Source: Sphaerochaetaceae bacterium
GTDB taxonomy: Bacteria; Spirochaetota; Spirochaetia; Sphaerochaetales; Sphaerochaetaceae
Assembly (NCBI GenBank): GCA_023231265.1
Contig: JALNVT010000039.1
Location: 1 to 15,750, forward strand
DNA length: 15,750 nucleotides
Direction of reading: 5' to 3'
Shown: in pieces, positions 1 through 6,898 of the stretch
Layout of the letters: the number at the start of each line of letters is the position of its first letter
Numbering within the stretch: the first letter of the stretch is position 1
The notes under the pieces: model-generated
Told to the model about the DNA's origin: nothing
Database searches by the model: none
What the model saw: the letters and a program-made list of their open reading frames with translations, nothing else
Program-made: the position numbers and the translations under genes

Positions 1-1037
1 ACTTCTGTTTGGAAGATGTAGTAATATGTTGCAAGCTGAGCGTTTGCTTGGTAAGAGTCTTTCATCTTTGCTGAAGCAAGTTTGTCAGTTGGAACGTTTG
101 TGATCCAGTCAATTTCACCGTTTGTGAACATATTGTAGTTAGTGTTTTCATCATCTGAAGATAAAATAACTAATTTATCAATATGGATTTCATCTTTATT
201 CCAGTATTTATCGTTAGGAACGAATGATAGGTAAGATTGTGGAACTCTTTCTTTTAATAGGAAAGGACCGTTTGAAACGATGTTCTCTGGAGCTGTCCAT
301 TTATCACCAAATTCTTCAATTGCATGTTTAGGAATAACTGCGAATGAGTAATGCTGTAAAGCATCAACTGCATAAGGGATAGGACCAATTAAATCCATTT
401 GGAATGTGTAGTCGTCTAGAGCACGAATACCTACTGCAGAAGCATCTGCTTCTCCGCTATTGTATTCAGCAGCACCCTTCAAGAACATAGTTGGGAACCA
501 TGCATATGGTGAAGCTGTTTCTGGAGCTAATTCTCTTAACCAAGAATAAACTACATCATTAGCTGTAATAGGTACACCATCTGACCATGTTGTGTGTCTT
601 AAATGGAATGTATATTGAGTACCATCTTCGTTTGATTCCCAAGTTTCTGCTAGACCAGGAGCTGCATTAGCTGTTTTTGGATCTACAGTTACTAAGCCTT
701 CAAACATAGCCATAAAAATTCTGTGTTCTGGAACACCTTGAATTAATGCTGGGTCTAAAGAAGCTGGTTCTGCGCCGTTAGAAAGTGTAAATGTTACGCC
801 TTCGTCTTCTGCAGGTGTTGTTGTTGTTGCTGCTATTTCAGGAGTAGTCTGAGTAGGAGTTTGAGCCTTAACTTCAGTTGTTGTCTCCGGTTTAGGTGTT
901 TCTGCAACTTTTTCTGTTGTTGTTGTTGTTGTTACAGGTGCTTTAGCTTCTGCTTTAGCTTCTTTGTCTCCACCACAAGATACAAAGACTGCAGCTAAAA
1001 GCATGATGCTTAGAGCAATCGACAATGATTTTTTCAT
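1..1037 (-). CDS. oppA: Oligopeptide ABC transporter substrate-binding lipoprotein OppA (5' part; C-terminus lies off the left edge)
   Basis: Captures oligopeptides outside the inner membrane and hands them to OppBC. Reading the minus strand from ATG at 1037 gives 345 uninterrupted codons to the window edge; family members are about 540 residues, so roughly two thirds is present. Residues 1-20 are a lipoprotein signal peptide (two Lys, hydrophobic core) ending VFVSC, with Cys21 as the lipidation site; Phe at -3 is a relaxed lipobox of the kind tolerated in spirochaetes. Residues 24-79 form a low-complexity Lys/Ala/Glu then Thr/Pro-rich tether (18 Thr in residues 36-74). The SBP_bac_5 domain starts near residue 80, with typical segments such as EPASLDPAL, GLAETWE, TWSDGVPITANDV and SNGPFLL. 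The start is fixed by AAGGAG (minus strand, 1046-1051), 8 bases upstream. It is divergent from oppBCDF with one gene between them. DppA- or AppA-type specificity cannot be excluded. Confidence 0.93.
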   Translation of the reverse strand, partial: MKKSLSIALSIMLLAAVFVSCGGDKEAKAEAKAPVTTTTTTEKVAETPKPETTTEVKAQTPTQTTPEIAATTTTPAEDEGVTFTLSNGAEPASLDPALIQGVPEHRIFMAMFEGLVTVDPKTANAAPGLAETWESNEDGTQYTFHLRHTTWSDGVPITANDVVYSWLRELAPETASPYAWFPTMFLKGAAEYNSGEADASAVGIRALDDYTFQMDLIGPIPYAVDALQHYSFAVIPKHAIEEFGDKWTAPENIVSNGPFLLKERVPQSYLSFVPNDKYWNKDEIHIDKLVILSSDDENTNYNMFTNGEIDWITNVPTDKLASAKMKDSYQANAQLATYYYIFQTE

Positions 1038-1097
1038 AGATAGATCTCCTTAATGATTGATTTTTTCTATTTGCTGTTTATATAATCTGATATATAT

Positions 1098-1127
1098 ACT
1101 ATACCACAATATTCATTAACTAGTAAA
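1098..1127 (-). promoter_or_regulatory. Candidate extended -10 promoter for oppA
   Basis: On the minus strand TTTACT (1122-1127) is followed after 18 bases by TATAGT (1098-1103), which is preceded by TGG, making an extended -10 (TGnTATAGT). The leader would be about 50 bases. Seen by eye; the start site is not known. Confidence 0.45.
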
Positions 1128-1178
1128 CGACGGATTAGCAATTCCGTCAAGTGGAAATAAAAAAAACCGGAAAAATGT

Positions 1179-1207
1179 TTGCTATATTACATAAATGTTT
1201 AAATAAT
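1179..1207 (+). promoter_or_regulatory. Weak candidate promoter for the 1231 membrane protein gene
   Basis: TTGCTA (1179-1184) and AATAAT (1202-1207) are separated by 17 bases, and the TTG start lies 24 bases downstream. The region is so AT-rich that chance matches are likely. Confidence 0.25.
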
Positions 1208-1230
1208 AACATAAAAAACAAGGAAATTAA

Positions 1231-1791
1231 TTGAAATATCATTTAAAAAGCAAAAAATCTAAACTTTACTACTCAACAGGGATTGTCTCCAAGATAATCT
1301 GTATACTCTATTTTGTCTTTTTCTCATGGCAAATAATATTGCATTTAGTTGAGGGCGAAAGTTTTTCAACGATGTGGACACCTATTATAATTGCTTTATT
1401 GGCTTTAGTGGGGATATTATATAGAGACTACTGGGTCTTTGATGAAGAAGCGGGGAAAATTTATAAAAAATTTGGAGTCATACCTTTTGTTAGTACCAGT
1501 GTGACAGAGATAAAAGATGTCGAAACTGTTGAAATAACCCATTTTGTTAAAGGAACATATAGTAATGATCCCAATTTAAAGAAAAAAGGTAGGTCTTACA
1601 GAGCTCAAGTTTCATTTTCTTTAAAGCTATATGATCAAAGAAGGGTAGTTGTTGAGGTTATTGATGAGAAAAAAAGTGGTGGTTTTACAGAAGCTGCGGC
1701 GTTCAACGTAAGTCAGTATATTGGAGCTTCATTCTTTCAAGATCGTGAAAGAGATATGGATACGGATTTTGGATTAAAGGATTTAAAATAA
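1231..1791 (+). CDS. Unrecognised two-helix inner-membrane protein, TTG start
   Basis: I do not recognise the family. The 186-residue product has a basic N-terminus, two predicted membrane helices (about 22-40 and 48-64) joined by a short loop, then a soluble domain of about 120 residues. That domain begins YWVFDEEAGKIYKKFG and continues as alternating charged and hydrophobic stretches suggesting beta strands; this layout resembles bacterial PH-like membrane proteins, but that is only an impression. By helix topology both ends would lie on the same side, probably the cytoplasm. The TTG start is supported by AAGGA (1220-1224), 6 bases upstream; the first in-frame ATG would lose the first helix and much of the second. 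The gene sits between divergent oppA and oppBCDF and is followed by its own terminator, so membership in the opp operon is doubtful. Confidence 0.75.
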   Translation: MKYHLKSKKSKLYYSTGIVSKIICILYFVFFSWQIILHLVEGESFSTMWTPIIIALLALVGILYRDYWVFDEEAGKIYKKFGVIPFVSTSVTEIKDVETVEITHFVKGTYSNDPNLKKKGRSYRAQVSFSLKLYDQRRVVVEVIDEKKSGGFTEAAAFNVSQYIGASFFQDRERDMDTDFGLKDLK

Positions 1792-1800
1792 GGATATTTG

Positions 1801-1830
1801 ACCTATATTTTGCCAAAATAATAGGTTTTT
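1801..1830 (+). terminator. Intrinsic terminator after the 1231 gene
   Basis: ACCTATATTTT and AAAATAATAGGT pair around a GCC loop with one bulged A, followed by TTTTT. It lies 9 bases after the stop codon at 1791. Confidence 0.6.
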
Positions 1831-2080
1831 ATCACAAATCAAAACAAGAAATAGTTAGAAAACGAAGTTTTTATAATCTAGTAAAATAATAGTAAGTAAG
1901 CAATAAGCTATATTAAATAAAATTAGTGTTAAAAATGGGAAAAGTTTTTGTAGCTATGTAAAATTTTGAATAAATATTGAATAAAGTTACATTATCAAGT
2001 AAGATTGCACGTATCTGTGCAGAATTTAATTGATGATTTTGCACTTCCAAGACAAAAAAAAGAATCAATAGAGGTTAATT
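1831..2080 (+). other. AT-rich leader and promoter region of oppBCDF
   Basis: No credible gene. Several weak promoter-like pairs exist: TTGTAG (1948-1953) with TAAATA (1971-1976) at 17 bases, and TTGAAT (1966-1971) with CATTAT (1990-1995) at 18 bases; I cannot choose between them. A small inverted repeat, TGCAC/GTGCA (2006-2010 and 2017-2021, 6-base loop), lies 60 bases before oppB and could be part of an operator or leader hairpin. GAGGT at 2071-2075 is the ribosome binding site for the ATG at 2081. Confidence 0.4.
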
Positions 2081-3007
2081 ATGGCGAAATATATTTTCAA
2101 ACGTTTGCTTGGTATGATTCCTACATTACTTATAATAATTACATTAAGTTTTTTTATTGTTCGTATTGCTCCGGGTGGTCCTTTCGATGGCGAGAGAGCT
2201 CTTCCTGAAGCTGTAAAAGCGAATATTGAAGCTAAGTATCATTTAGATGAACCTGTACTTCAACAGTATGGTCGTTATTTATTCGATGTAGTTAGAGGTG
2301 ATTTAGGTCCTTCTTACAAGTATAAAGACAATGATGTAAACTACTATATCTTTACATCCCTTCCAAACTCTGCAGTATTGGGATCAGTTGCAATTGTTCT
2401 TGCACTTTTCTTCGGTATATTATTTGGAGTTATGGCTGCCTTATATCAGAATTCGTGGATAGATTATCTCACCATGGCAATAGCCGTCATAGGTATATCG
2501 GTGCCGAACTTCGTAGTCGCGCCGGTTCTGCAGCTTGTCTTCGCGATGAATCTCGGGTGGCTACCAACGTCAGGATGGTATACAACCGGGGAAGGCTATG
2601 CCACAATTGTTCTTCCTGCAATCTCTTTATCTCTAGCATATTTTGCTACAATAGCTCGTTTAACACGATCTTCTATGCTTGATACATTAAGAAGTGACTA
2701 CATAAGAACAGCTAAAGCAAAAGGTATGAAGAATAGTACAATCATCATGAAGCATGCTATGAAAGGTGCTATGCTTCCTGTAGTAAGTTACTTAGGCCCT
2801 GCATTTGCTGGTGTTATTACTGGATCAATCGTTATTGAACAGGTATTCCGTGTTCCTGGTATTGGTAAGTTCTTCGTACAAAGTTCATTCAACCGTGACT
2901 ACACACTGATTGTTGGTGTTGTTATTGTATTCTCAGTAATACTTGTAATAATGAATTTCTTCGTTGATATCGTTTATGCATTACTCGATCCACGAATCGC
3001 TTATTAA
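2081..3007 (+). CDS. oppB: Oligopeptide ABC transporter permease OppB
   Basis: First inner-membrane channel subunit of the peptide importer. At 308 residues it matches the family length of about 306. The N-terminus (FKRLLGMIPTLLIIITLSFF) is the typical OppB/DppB first helix, followed by an extracytoplasmic region (about 32-92) and five further helices. The EAA coupling loop that docks on OppD/F is visible at about 206-235 (DYIRTAKAKGM, then LPVVSYLGPAFAG), and the IEQVFRVPGIG motif at 252-262. The start is supported by GAGGT 5 bases upstream. oppC begins 15 bases after the stop. Oddity: codons for about residues 127-173 (roughly 2457-2597) are strikingly GC-rich (CTC, GCC, GTC, CCG, GCG, CTG, GGG), unlike the rest of the gene, while the protein stays in frame and family-like. 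Confidence 0.95.
   Translation: MAKYIFKRLLGMIPTLLIIITLSFFIVRIAPGGPFDGERALPEAVKANIEAKYHLDEPVLQQYGRYLFDVVRGDLGPSYKYKDNDVNYYIFTSLPNSAVLGSVAIVLALFFGILFGVMAALYQNSWIDYLTMAIAVIGISVPNFVVAPVLQLVFAMNLGWLPTSGWYTTGEGYATIVLPAISLSLAYFATIARLTRSSMLDTLRSDYIRTAKAKGMKNSTIIMKHAMKGAMLPVVSYLGPAFAGVITGSIVIEQVFRVPGIGKFFVQSSFNRDYTLIVGVVIVFSVILVIMNFFVDIVYALLDPRIAY
2457..2600 (+). other. GC-rich, codon-shifted patch inside oppB
   Basis: By hand count 74 of 140 bases at 2461-2600 are G or C (53 percent), against 22 of 60 just before (2401-2460) and 20 of 60 at 2641-2700. The reading frame and protein motifs are continuous across it. It encodes the third helix region and the following loop (ISVPNFVV through LPTSGWY). 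Confidence 0.85.
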
Positions 3008-3022
3008 TAAAGAGGACTACTT

Positions 3023-4630
3023 ATGTTTAATAAAAAGAAAAAAGACGAAAATGAGAGTGGCGCTGTTAATGAGTTTGATCAAGTTGTTGAGGGTAACAGT
3101 TTAACAAAAGATGCTTGGAAGAGACTCAGAAAGAATAAAATGGCTGTAATTGGTTTGGTTGTAGTTTGTATTTATGCTTTCTTATCTGCATTTGCATCAT
3201 TCTTACCACTATATGCTTACGATGAAATTGTATTGGACCATCAAAACTTACCACCATCTTGGAATACAAGTGCTGGTGATTTAATGATGCAAGACAAACT
3301 TGAAGATTTATATTTTACATCTTGGAAAGAAGGTCGACTTCTTTTAACTGACGAACAAGATGCTCAGATCAGAGAATGGATTGAAGAAAGCAAAACTACC
3401 AAAGTTTGGGATTTAGTGTATACTGAAGGTCAAAAGCAATTAGCTGCTGGCAATTTTGCATGGACTGCTAGTGAGCAGAAAAAAATAGATAAATTACAGA
3501 AAGAAATAGAAACAGAATTATTCATTACTGTAAATAATGTTAAAGTTGATGGTGTTAAGATTGAGAAACTCTCAAGTGATGAGGTTGCACAAATTTACGC
3601 TGACTTACTTGGACTTGATAGCACAACAGCTATTTTAGAACAGACTCAAAAAGAAATGAGATCATTGGTTCAAAATGATTTAGATTTAACAGATGATCAA
3701 AGAGCTGTTTTATCTGAAGAAGATTTTGCAAAGAGAGTCGATGAAGCCATTGCAGATATGGGTGAAGAGACATATCAACAGAAAGTTGTAGATAACTTAG
3801 TTGGTAAAGTTGATGCTCAGATCTTAAGAAATGTAACAAAAGAATTAAAAGCTCAAAATACTGAAGGAACAATTTCATTCCCTTATGATGAGATGATTAC
3901 AGTTGATGGTAATGTAACAACAGAAGTTATTGCTACATTAAAGAGCAACAGACACTATCTACTTGGAACAGACTACAGTGGACGTGATTTATTAGCACGT
4001 ATCATATATGGTGGTCAAATTTCAATCATGATTGGTTTGGTTGGTACTTTCTTCAGTGTATTCATTGGTATTGTATTGGGTGCTCTAGCAGGTTACTTAG
4101 GTGGTAGAGTTGATTACATCATCATGAGAATTGTTGATGTTATGTACGGACTGCCTTATATGTTGATTGTTATCATAACAATGGCTATATTTGGGCGAAG
4201 TATCATGAACTTATTCATTGCATTAGGTATAGTTAGTTGGTTGACTATTGCACGTATGGTTCGTGGTCAGATTATGAGTTTGAAGAACAGTGAATATGTT
4301 GAAGCGGCTCGTTCAATGGGTGCTAAAACTTGGAGAATTATCTTCAAACATATGATTCCAAACTCACTTTCAATTATCATTGTTTATTCCACACTGAGAA
4401 TTCCAGCATTCATCATGCAGGAATCATTCTTATCCTTCTTAGGCTTAGGTGTTCAAGCACCAGTTGCTTCTTGGGGATCATTAATCAGTAACGGTGTTTC
4501 AAGTATGACAATTTACCCTTGGAGATTGATCTTCCCATCTATCGCAATGACATTGTTCTTGTTTGCAATGAACTTTTTTGGTGATGGATTAAGAGATGCA
4601 TTTGACCCACAGAGTAAGAACCAGCTTTAG
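3023..4630 (+). CDS. oppC: Oligopeptide ABC transporter permease OppC with a large extracytoplasmic insertion
   Basis: Second channel subunit. It has 535 residues, while typical OppC/DppC has about 300. Residues 1-37 are the cytoplasmic tail (LTKDAWKRLRKNKM); helix 1 spans about 39-63. The usual post-helix region resumes at HYLLGTDYSGRDLLARIIYG (311-330), followed by helices 2-6. The EAA loop is at 424-455 (EYVEAARSMGAKTW, IPNSLSIIIV) and the conserved end is ESFLSFLGLGVQAPVASWG and DGLRDAFDP. About 225 residues (83-305) are inserted in the loop after helix 1. They are acidic and helix-prone, with no Cys and no motif I know. By topology they face outward, where OppA docks. The start is supported by AGAGG 7 bases upstream. 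oppD's ribosome binding site overlaps this gene's stop codon. Confidence 0.94.
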   Translation: MFNKKKKDENESGAVNEFDQVVEGNSLTKDAWKRLRKNKMAVIGLVVVCIYAFLSAFASFLPLYAYDEIVLDHQNLPPSWNTSAGDLMMQDKLEDLYFTSWKEGRLLLTDEQDAQIREWIEESKTTKVWDLVYTEGQKQLAAGNFAWTASEQKKIDKLQKEIETELFITVNNVKVDGVKIEKLSSDEVAQIYADLLGLDSTTAILEQTQKEMRSLVQNDLDLTDDQRAVLSEEDFAKRVDEAIADMGEETYQQKVVDNLVGKVDAQILRNVTKELKAQNTEGTISFPYDEMITVDGNVTTEVIATLKSNRHYLLGTDYSGRDLLARIIYGGQISIMIGLVGTFFSVFIGIVLGALAGYLGGRVDYIIMRIVDVMYGLPYMLIVIITMAIFGRSIMNLFIALGIVSWLTIARMVRGQIMSLKNSEYVEAARSMGAKTWRIIFKHMIPNSLSIIIVYSTLRIPAFIMQESFLSFLGLGVQAPVASWGSLISNGVSSMTIYPWRLIFPSIAMTLFLFAMNFFGDGLRDAFDPQSKNQL

Positions 4631-4642
4631 GAGTAAAATAGA

Positions 4643-5686
4643 ATGGAAAATAATAAAAAAGTAATTCTCGATGTAAAAGATTTACAGACCTACTTCTTAA
4701 CCGATGCCGGCGTGGTTAAAGCTGTTGACGGTGTATCTTTCTCTGTAAGAGAAGGTGAAACAATTGGTATTGTAGGAGAATCTGGTTCAGGAAAGAGTGT
4801 GACAAACCTTTCAATCATGAAACTAATTCCATCTCCTCCAGGAAAAATTGTTGGTGGTGAAGTAATTTTTGAAGATCAGAATATATTAGACTTAAGTGAA
4901 AAGGAACTTCGTGAAATTCGTGGTGATAAAATCTCCATGATATTCCAAGATCCAATGACATCTTTGAATCCTTTTTTAAAGATCTCAACACAGATGATTG
5001 AGACAATTCGTCTCCATAATAAAAATGTTTCAAAAGAAGAAGCTAGAGAAAAATCTATCAAAGTTTTAGAAGATGTTGGTATTCCAGCAGCTCGTGAAAG
5101 AATTGATAGTTATCCTCATCAATTCTCTGGTGGTATGAGACAGAGAGTTATGATAGCTATAGCATTATCATGTAATGCGAAAGTTCTCATTGCTGATGAA
5201 CCTACAACCGCTTTGGATGTAACAATCCAAGCACAGATACTTGAATTGATTCAATCTATCAGTAAAAAATACGGAACATCTGTAATCTTAATTACTCATG
5301 ATCTTGGTGTTGTTGCTGGTATGTGTGATGAAGTTTGTGTTATGTATGCAGGTCGTATTGTAGAAAAAGCATTGACTGATGACCTATACAAAAAACCTTT
5401 ACATCCATATACAGAGGGACTTATTAAGAGTGTTCCAAGAATGGATACATCAGGAAGTAAAGAGAAATTGTTCTCTATTGAAGGACAACCACCTAACGTT
5501 ATTGACCTTCCTCCTTGTTGCCCATTCCACCCTCGCTGTCACAAAGCAATGGAAGAATGTAAACATGCTTATCCACCAAGAAAAGTTTTTGATGGTCATG
5601 AAGTATCTTGTTGGTTGTATGCAACAGACGAAGAGAAGAATGCAGTATTGAAAAGTATTGGTTCAACAGAGGAGAATGATAAATAA
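4643..5686 (+). CDS. oppD: Oligopeptide ABC transporter ATPase OppD
   Basis: One of two cytoplasmic ATPases energising the OppBC channel. The 347 residues match the family. Walker A GESGSGKS is at 45-52, Q-loop Gln102 in IFQDPMTSLNP, ABC signature FSGGMRQR at 161-168, Walker B VLIADEPT at 181-188, D-loop ALD, and switch His219. The C-terminal oligopeptide-transporter extension contains HPYTEGL, SIEGQPPNVIDLP and Cys residues 292, 293, 299, 306 and 323; in this family such cysteines can carry a 4Fe-4S cluster (family knowledge, not shown here). The start ATG at 4643 has AGGAG (4629-4633) 9 bases upstream, overlapping the oppC stop. The stop codon shares one base with the oppF start (TAATG), so translational coupling is likely. 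Confidence 0.96.
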   Translation: MENNKKVILDVKDLQTYFLTDAGVVKAVDGVSFSVREGETIGIVGESGSGKSVTNLSIMKLIPSPPGKIVGGEVIFEDQNILDLSEKELREIRGDKISMIFQDPMTSLNPFLKISTQMIETIRLHNKNVSKEEAREKSIKVLEDVGIPAARERIDSYPHQFSGGMRQRVMIAIALSCNAKVLIADEPTTALDVTIQAQILELIQSISKKYGTSVILITHDLGVVAGMCDEVCVMYAGRIVEKALTDDLYKKPLHPYTEGLIKSVPRMDTSGSKEKLFSIEGQPPNVIDLPPCCPFHPRCHKAMEECKHAYPPRKVFDGHEVSCWLYATDEEKNAVLKSIGSTEENDK

Positions 5687-6801
5687 TGAGTGATAAAAAA
5701 GAACCATTATTGGTAGTTAAAGACCTTAAACAGCATTTTCCAGTAAGTTCTGGTGGTGTTTTCAGTAGAGTTAAGGGTGCAATTCGTGCCGTTGATGGAA
5801 TTTCATTTGAAGTTAATCCAGGTGAAACATTAGGAATTGTTGGTGAATCAGGATGTGGTAAATCCACTACTGTAAGATCAATAGCTCAACTATATAGACC
5901 AACAGCTGGTGAAGTTATCTTTGATGGTGTTGATTTGTGTAAGTTACCTGAAAAAGAATTGGTAAAAGCTCGTCAGCAGATTCAGATGATCTTCCAAGAT
6001 CCATATGCATCTCTTGATCCTAGAATGACTGTTAGAACAATCATTGCTGAACCAATTGAAATTTTCAATAAAAGAGGACTTTTAGAAACTAAGTTAACTT
6101 CTCTTGAAATTGAGGATCAAGTTGAAAAACTGATGGAAAGAGTTGGTTTGAACAAAGCCTTCAAAAACCGTTATCCTCATGAATTCTCAGGTGGTCAAAG
6201 ACAGAGAATTGGTATTGCAAGAGCATTGGCTTTGAATCCAAAAATTATATTAGCTGATGAACCTGTATCTGCTTTGGATGTATCTATTCAAGCTCAGATT
6301 TTGAACTTGTTGAATGACCTTCAAGAAGAATTGGGTTTGACTTATATCTTTATTGCACATGATCTTGCTGTTATTCAGCATATTTCAACTCGTGTTGCAG
6401 TTATGTACTTAGGTAAGATTGTTGAATTAGCTGATAAGAAAGAGCTCTATGATAATCCAGCTCACCCTTATACCCAAGCTCTTTTATCTGCAGCTCCAAT
6501 TCCAGATCCAGTAATTGAAAAAGAGAGACAGAGAATAATTCTTACAGGTGATGTTCCATCTCCTGATAAAAAGCAAAGAGGTTGTTACTTCCAAGCACGT
6601 TGTCCTAAAAGAATGCCTTGGTGTACATGTCATGTACCACCAACATTTGAAATCAGTGAGAAACAGAAAGTTGCTTGTTGGTTGTATGACGAGAATAAAG
6701 ATTATTCTAAAGTTTCTATGGAAGAAGCTGAAGTTGATGCAAAATCCAATGAGGCAAAGGCTGCAGCAGACGCTTTAGGACAAAAGAAAAAAAGTAAATA
6801 G
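5686..6801 (+). CDS. oppF: Oligopeptide ABC transporter ATPase OppF
   Basis: Partner ATPase of OppD; 371 residues, slightly long because of a charged Lys/Ala/Glu-rich tail (about 335-371, ending GQKKKSK). Walker A GESGCGKS is at 53-60, Gln104 in IFQDPYASLDPR, signature FSGGQRQR at 167-174, Walker B IILADEP at 187-193, and switch His225. The OppF-specific region GGVFSRVKGAIRAVDGI near residue 23 separates it from OppD. C-terminal cysteines at 300, 306, 313, 315 and 331 may form a metal or Fe-S site. The start overlaps the oppD stop by one base, with GAGGAG at 5669-5674. It is the last gene of the operon; a hairpin terminator follows 31 bases later. Confidence 0.96.
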   Translation: MSDKKEPLLVVKDLKQHFPVSSGGVFSRVKGAIRAVDGISFEVNPGETLGIVGESGCGKSTTVRSIAQLYRPTAGEVIFDGVDLCKLPEKELVKARQQIQMIFQDPYASLDPRMTVRTIIAEPIEIFNKRGLLETKLTSLEIEDQVEKLMERVGLNKAFKNRYPHEFSGGQRQRIGIARALALNPKIILADEPVSALDVSIQAQILNLLNDLQEELGLTYIFIAHDLAVIQHISTRVAVMYLGKIVELADKKELYDNPAHPYTQALLSAAPIPDPVIEKERQRIILTGDVPSPDKKQRGCYFQARCPKRMPWCTCHVPPTFEISEKQKVACWLYDENKDYSKVSMEEAEVDAKSNEAKAAADALGQKKKSK

Positions 6802-6822
6802 TGTTATTCAATTTATAATTGA

Positions 6823-6851
6823 TTGACAAAGGTTGCCAATGGGTCTTTTAT
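6823..6851 (+). promoter_or_regulatory. Candidate promoter for rimO-pcrA
   Basis: A consensus -35 box TTGACA (6823-6828) is followed after 17 bases by TTTTAT (6846-6851), 4 of 6 matches to the -10 consensus. The -10 lies in the apical part of the opp terminator hairpin, so transcripts starting near 6858 would not contain the whole hairpin. ATG of rimO is about 40 bases further on. Confidence 0.5.
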
Positions 6852-6880
6852 ATGGAAGATGCGTTGGCAATATTTATTTT
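6833..6880 (+). terminator. Hairpin terminator of the oppBCDF operon
   Basis: TTGCCAATG (6833-6841) pairs with CGTTGGCAA (6862-6870, one G-T pair). After one G-G mismatch, GTCTT (6843-6847) pairs with AAGAT (6856-6860) around an 8-base loop. A T-rich tract (6871-6880, TATTTATTTT) follows. The U tract is interrupted by As, so efficiency may be moderate. Confidence 0.6.
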
Positions 6881-6898
6881 AAGGAAACATAAACGATA

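Noticed and set aside
2005..2208. TTG-initiated 67-codon frame across the oppB start
   Set aside because: Overlaps oppB in a different frame, has no ribosome binding site, and reads as a shadow of AT-rich sequence.
2455..2682. Open frame of 75 codons overlapping oppB in another frame
   Set aside because: It is opened by the GC-rich patch of oppB; no ribosome binding site and no family likeness. The signal is the patch itself, not a second gene.
5499..5867. 122-codon minus-strand frame across the oppD/oppF junction
   Set aside because: Antisense to two clear ABC ATPase genes, without a ribosome binding site or family features.
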